NCBI GenBank assembly: GCA_002428495.1
Contig: DIWR01000003.1
Location: 1 to 9,306 of the forward strand
DNA length: 9,306 nt
Direction: 5' to 3'
From: Synergistaceae bacterium UBA6101
GTDB lineage: Bacteria > Synergistota > Synergistia > Synergistales > Synergistaceae
Made by a program: the position numbers and the translations under genes. This document shows, one piece after another, positions 6,839-9,306 of the stretch (positions are counted from its first letter, which is position 1; every line of letters starts with the position of its first letter). The notes under the pieces are model-generated. The model searched no databases. It saw nothing but the letters and a program-made list of their open reading frames with translations, and was not told the DNA's origin.

Positions 6839-7166
6839 TGGCATCACTCCTGTCATATATTGCCAAAACCTTTTTAGCCAGTCCGCCATGCGGAAGGGCG
6901 GCGATCTGTGCTGATCCAACTCCAAGATGTGATCCCAGAGTGGTCCTGTCCGTATTTTCCAATTTCAGCAGGAAGACTTCTCCACGTTCGACCCTTGGCT
7001 TCAGGGAACGGAGGACGCTGGCGGAACAATCCGAAGTTACAACAACTACCAGCTTTTCATTGTGTTTACCGCCGGCAAGCACCTGATCCTGTCCGATAAG
7101 AAGTATTCCTGCTCTTCTTGAAAGGCCAAGGATATTCATCAGTTCCTCGTTTTTTGACTGATCCAT
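6816..7166 (-). CDS. ylxQ: YlxQ, L7Ae/L30e-family RNA-binding protein
   Basis: This small L7Ae-fold protein of 116 residues belongs to the YlxQ branch, whose members bind RNA, probably kink-turn or rRNA elements; the target is not established. Visible family features are I-L-G-L-S-R-R-A-G (12-20), I-G-Q-D-Q-V-L (24-30), the central strand K-L-V-V-V-V-T-S-D-C-S (38-48), and L-G-S-H-L-G-V (77-83) followed by A-L-P-H-G-G-L-A-K-K-V-L (90-101). A start seven codons earlier (ATG 7187-7185) is possible, but GGGAGG at 7173-7178 is 6 nt from ATG 7166-7164, so I use the latter. That ATG lies 1 nt after the ylxR stop. Its end overlaps infB by 23 bp. Confidence 0.9.
   Translation of the reverse strand: MDQSKNEELMNILGLSRRAGILLIGQDQVLAGGKHNEKLVVVVTSDCSASVLRSLKPRVERGEVFLLKLENTDRTTLGSHLGVGSAQIAALPHGGLAKKVLAIYDRSDANEQNQSL
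6847..6851 (-). promoter_or_regulatory. Shine-Dalgarno deciding the infB start
   Basis: AGGAG within ylxQ is 8 nt from ATG 6838-6836 (M-S-K-I-R-V) and only 2 nt from the in-frame ATG at 6844-6842, so it selects the former. Confidence 0.75.
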
Positions 7167-7167
7167 C

Positions 7168-7464
7168 TCAAGCCTCCCTCTTTTCATCTGTGCAAAGCGT
7201 CAGCAGATTTTCGTATACATCCTCGCTGACATCTGTCTTAAGGGCCCTGGATAGGGCCTTTCTCTTTTTTGCAAGCGCCAAGCACTCCCGGCATCTGCAT
7301 ATATACGCTCCGCGGCCGTTAGCTCTCCCTGTAGGATCATATCTGACCTCGCCTTCAGGAGTCCTGATGACTCTCAGAAGTTCGCGTTTGGGAGATTCTT
7401 CGCCGCATCCGACACATGTGCGGGGACGTTTTCTTTTTTCTGCCTTACGTTCCTCGCCCATCAT
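7168..7464 (-). CDS. ylxR: YlxR (DUF448) family RNA-binding protein
   Basis: This 98-residue basic protein has the YlxR pattern: R-P-R-T-C-V-G-C-G (13-21), the block K-R-E-L-L-R-V-I-R-T-P-E-G-E-V (26-40), D-P-T-G-R-A-N-G-R-G-A-Y-I-C (43-56), and R-E-C-L-A-L-A-K-K-R-K-A-L-S-R-A-L (59-75). Family members sit between nusA and ylxQ/infB; a Bacillus homolog has been reported to bind and modulate RNase P, and whether that applies here is unknown. Cysteines at 17, 20, 56, 58 and 61 could form a metal site, but Cys58 looks additional to the usual pattern. The start lies 6 bp past the nusA stop, with AAGGA 9 nt upstream at the very end of nusA. A second ATG follows directly. Confidence 0.92.
   Translation of the reverse strand: MMGEERKAEKRKRPRTCVGCGEESPKRELLRVIRTPEGEVRYDPTGRANGRGAYICRCRECLALAKKRKALSRALKTDVSEDVYENLLTLCTDEKREA
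7173..7178 (-). promoter_or_regulatory. Shine-Dalgarno deciding the ylxQ start
   Basis: GGGAGG in the last codons of ylxR is 6 nt before ATG 7166-7164. The longer alternative start at 7187 lies upstream of this site and has no comparable site of its own that I can see. Confidence 0.7.
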
Positions 7465-7470
7465 GCCATT

Positions 7471-8586
7471 CTATCCTTCGTCGTCTTCGTCTTCGATAAC
7501 GCTGCTCAGGTCTTCGAAAAGATCCTTCATCGTAGGCAGCTTTTCGTCCTCTTTGACCTTAATGTCGATCTTCCAGCCTGTCAGACGCGCGGCAAGCCGT
7601 ACGTTCTGTCCGGCCTTCCCTATCGCAAGTGAGAGCTGGTCCGAGCGGACATAAACAATAACAGAGCGGTCCTGGTCAAGCAGAGGCTCTATCTTCAGCA
7701 CTTTCGCAGGAGAGAGGGAATTCCTTATATAAGCAAGGATATCCTGGCTCCACACGATAATATCTATCCTCTCGCCGTGCAGCTCGTTGCTTATAGACTT
7801 GATGCGCGCCCCCTGCTTTCCCACGCAGGCACCAAGCGGCTCAACGTTCGCATCCAGGCTAGCAACAGCGATCTTGGCACGTGTGCCTGCCTCTCTGACG
7901 ATATTGCGGATCTCGACTACCCCGTCCTGGATCTCCGGCACCTCAAGCTCAAGAAGCTTGTGAAGAAGTTTCGGATGGGTCCTTGATACTATTATGCGGG
8001 GACCTCTCGTTGTCTGCCTGACATCAAGCAGATAAAACTTCATCCTTGAACCCGGAAGATATTTTTCTCCGATTATACGCTCTTCCTTAGGCATTATAGC
8101 CTCTGTCTTTTCGTTAAGGCGGACAAGTATCTGGTCACCTTCAGACTTGAATATAGTTCCCGTGATGATATTGCCTATCTTGTCCGAGAACTGCTCGTAG
8201 ATCACCTGGCGCTCAGCATCCTTCAGCCTCTGGATGATGACCTGGCGCGCTGTCTGTGCGGCTATCCTGCCGAAGTCTTCAGGAAAAACTTCTTTCCTTA
8301 TGATATCTCCGGGCTCAACATCATCATTTCCCCTGCGTTTTGCTTCAGCAACAGAGATCTCCGATTCATCGGAAGTCTCGTCAGGAACGACAAGCCTGGC
8401 CTCATAGAGGGTGAAATCACCGGAATCGATATCTATATGGACCTCTGCCGTCTGATTTCCGCCCTTGTACTTCTTATAGGCAGATATCATAGCGGCTTCC
8501 AGACTCGCAACGATGATCTCCTCCGAAAGTCCCTTTTCTTCCTCTATCTGCTTAAGTACTTTCTTGAAATCTTTTCCAAGCTGCAT
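7471..8586 (-). CDS. nusA: Transcription termination/antitermination factor NusA
   Basis: NusA binds RNA polymerase and nascent RNA, and modulates pausing, termination and rRNA antitermination. The 371 residues comprise the RNAP-binding N-terminal domain (about 1-130), an S1 domain (about 135-200, with G-T-I-F-K-S-E-G-D-Q-I-L-V-R-L), KH1 with G-A-C-V-G-K-Q-G-A-R-I (252-262) and KH2 with L-A-I-G-K-A-G-Q-N-V-R-L-A-A-R-L-T-G-W (320-338). The protein ends with an acidic tail and lacks the C-terminal acidic repeats of E. coli NusA, a layout shared with Bacillus-type NusA. GAGGAG lies 8 nt before the ATG. Position 2 in the operon, after rimP, is the universal order. Confidence 0.97.
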   Translation of the reverse strand: MQLGKDFKKVLKQIEEEKGLSEEIIVASLEAAMISAYKKYKGGNQTAEVHIDIDSGDFTLYEARLVVPDETSDESEISVAEAKRRGNDDVEPGDIIRKEVFPEDFGRIAAQTARQVIIQRLKDAERQVIYEQFSDKIGNIITGTIFKSEGDQILVRLNEKTEAIMPKEERIIGEKYLPGSRMKFYLLDVRQTTRGPRIIVSRTHPKLLHKLLELEVPEIQDGVVEIRNIVREAGTRAKIAVASLDANVEPLGACVGKQGARIKSISNELHGERIDIIVWSQDILAYIRNSLSPAKVLKIEPLLDQDRSVIVYVRSDQLSLAIGKAGQNVRLAARLTGWKIDIKVKEDEKLPTMKDLFEDLSSVIEDEDDEG

Positions 8587-8589
8587 CTA

Positions 8590-8664
8590 TTAAACTCCTC
8601 TCATGAAATTATTCATAACCATTGTTTGACCGTATACAGACTGGACAATAAAAACGTTTTTCAT
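8590..8664 (-). CDS. Possible 24-codon small ORF between rimP and nusA (hypothetical)
   Basis: The 81-bp gap between rimP and nusA holds an ATG (8664-8662) 3 nt after the rimP TAA, in the same phase, running 24 sense codons to TAA (8592-8590) with TAG next. The predicted peptide starts M-K-N-V-F-I-V-Q-S-V-Y-G and ends N-N-F-M-R-G-V. Its last codons cover the nusA Shine-Dalgarno, and its stop is 3 nt from the nusA ATG. The upstream Shine-Dalgarno is weak (A/G-rich rimP end), so translation would rely on re-initiation or readthrough after rimP. I recognise no homolog; an open frame this short can arise by chance. Confidence 0.25.
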   Translation of the reverse strand: MKNVFIVQSVYGQTMVMNNFMRGV

Positions 8665-8667
8665 AAC

Positions 8668-9162
8668 TTACTTCTTCTTGATCTTCTTAAACGTCTTCTT
8701 CTGGCCCTTTTCCTCTTTATATACGAGCTTGCCTTTTTTTATGTCTGCGAACGGGACCGAACTCTCACCGTCAGCAAAAAGAAAATGTACGCTGCCGTCG
8801 TCATCCACTCCGTTGATGATACCGGCGATCTTTTTGCCGCTTTTCAGCGATACCTGCGCTTCCCTGCCGGAAAATGCCTTATAATCTTCCGGAGTGAAGA
8901 GAGGGCGTTCCAGACCGGGTGAACTGACCTCCAGATAGTATCTTTCGGGAAGAGAGGTTTCCATCTCGTCAAGATAGACGTTTACTTCCCTTGCCACTGC
9001 TTCACAGTCGGAGAGGTTTACTCCCCCGGGAAGATCTACATAGACACGGAGTATCTTCATCTCATCCTCGGTGACGTTTTCAAAACCGACACAGTCGTAG
9101 CCGAGCGATTCTATCCGCTCCCTGAGTCCGCAGTATATGTCGCTCAGCCTGATCTTATCCAC
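8668..9162 (-). CDS. rimP: Ribosome maturation factor RimP
   Basis: RimP binds free 30S subunits and assists early maturation of the 3' domain. The 164-residue protein has the N-terminal domain with L-R-V-Y-V-D-L-P-G-G-V-N-L-S-D-C (38-53) and the signature Y-Y-L-E-V-S-S-P-G-L-E-R-P-L (75-88), then the SH3-like C-terminal domain (about 90-150) and a lysine-rich tail (K-K-T-F-K-K-I-K-K-K). A frame 25 codons longer opens at 9237, but it would translate through the leader hairpin and has no family similarity. The GTG at 9162-9160 is 6 nt after AGGGGGG and gives the normal length. It is the first gene of the operon; the rare start and very G-rich Shine-Dalgarno may set its translation level. Confidence 0.94.
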   Translation of the reverse strand: MDKIRLSDIYCGLRERIESLGYDCVGFENVTEDEMKILRVYVDLPGGVNLSDCEAVAREVNVYLDEMETSLPERYYLEVSSPGLERPLFTPEDYKAFSGREAQVSLKSGKKIAGIINGVDDDGSVHFLFADGESSVPFADIKKGKLVYKEEKGQKKTFKKIKKK

Positions 9163-9168
9163 CGTATA

Positions 9169-9175
9169 CCCCCCT
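9169..9175 (-). promoter_or_regulatory. G-rich Shine-Dalgarno deciding the rimP GTG start
   Basis: AGGGGGG on the minus strand lies 6 nt before GTG 9162-9160 and 5 nt after the leader hairpin, so the hairpin could influence access to it. Confidence 0.65.
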
Positions 9176-9180
9176 GTAAA

Positions 9181-9219
9181 GCAAGAAGAGTGGGCACGAC
9201 CCACTCTTCCAGTTCTTGC
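9181..9219 (-). promoter_or_regulatory. 5' leader hairpin of the rimP operon with alternative pairing
   Basis: A perfect 10-bp stem (9185-9194 with 9200-9209, loop of 5) is flanked by a second complementary pair, GCAAGAA (9213-9219 in the transcript) with TTCTTGC (9181-9187). The outer pair overlaps the inner stem by 3 nt, so the two helices compete or form one long stem with a bulge. No T-run follows, so it is not a simple intrinsic terminator. Attenuator-type leaders upstream of rimP have been proposed in gamma-proteobacteria; a link to this one is only inference. Confidence 0.6.
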
Positions 9220-9237
9220 CCCTGAATTAGTTATCAA

Positions 9238-9265
9238 ATTGTAGCATTATTCTCAGAAAAAGCAA
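9238..9265 (-). promoter_or_regulatory. Candidate sigma-70-type promoter for the rimP operon
   Basis: On the minus strand an extended -10, TGC-TACAAT (TGC 9246-9244, TACAAT 9243-9238), follows a weak -35 TTGCTT (9265-9260) with a 16-nt spacer. Transcription would start near 9231, giving a leader of about 70 nt that contains the hairpin and the rimP Shine-Dalgarno. Upstream DNA (9266-9306) is AT-rich and shows no gene. Confidence 0.55.
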
Positions 9266-9306
9266 GCAATTGTGATTTATAGTGTTGTTGATCAGCGATA
9301 TTGTCA

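Noticed and set aside
7118..7654. 178-codon plus-strand open frame opposite ylxR and nusA
   Set aside because: It is antisense to strongly conserved genes, very rich in Ser/Phe/Leu as expected of a complement frame, and resembles no protein family I know.
8650..8661. AAAAACGTTTTT palindrome in the rimP-nusA gap
   Set aside because: It is AT-rich with no real loop and too weak for a terminator; termination here would also cut off nusA.
9277..9306. Second upstream promoter (TGACA near the edge with TATAAA)
   Set aside because: The spacer would be about 20 nt and the first base of the -35 lies outside the window.

Overview
This is a compact bacterial housekeeping region. Every confident gene lies on the minus strand, so transcription runs from the right end of the window to the left. 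The order is the conserved transcription/translation cluster rimP - nusA - ylxR - ylxQ - infB - ylxP - rbfA - nrnA-type DHH phosphoesterase - truB - ribF. After a 216-bp gap come a membrane-anchored PpiD/SurA-like chaperone and, at the left edge, the first codons of another gene. I see no phage, transposase, CRISPR, tRNA or rRNA signature.

Layout, right to left. A candidate extended -10 promoter (9238-9265) drives a short 5' leader holding a strong hairpin (9181-9219). This is followed by rimP (GTG start), a gap with a 24-codon reading frame in phase with rimP, then nusA, ylxR, ylxQ, infB, ylxP, rbfA, nrnA, truB and ribF. From nusA to ribF, neighbours overlap by up to 26 bp or lie within 10 bp, and most Shine-Dalgarno sites sit inside the preceding gene, which suggests translational coupling. 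Several starts were moved inward from the longest open frame to the codon correctly spaced from a Shine-Dalgarno site (rimP, ylxQ, infB, rbfA). The ribF-chaperone gap holds a GC-rich, hairpin-forming repeat in two near-identical 42-bp copies plus a partial inverted copy.

Functionally, the operon joins ribosome maturation (RimP, RbfA, probably YlxQ), transcription elongation and termination (NusA), initiation (IF-2), tRNA modification (TruB), nanoRNA/pAp turnover (NrnA-type) and FAD synthesis (RibF). YlxR and YlxP are small conserved companions.

Organism: a moderate-GC bacterium. The ylxR/ylxQ/ylxP plus DHH arrangement and the 371-residue NusA without C-terminal acidic repeats resemble Firmicutes-type clusters. 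The PpiD/SurA-like anchored chaperone suggests a cell with a periplasm and outer membrane. Synergistota would reconcile these features and is my best guess, but the window does not prove it. I found no clear new biological system; the items most worth checking are the repeat-bearing gap, the rimP leader hairpin, the small frame before nusA and the chaperone's degenerate parvulin region.
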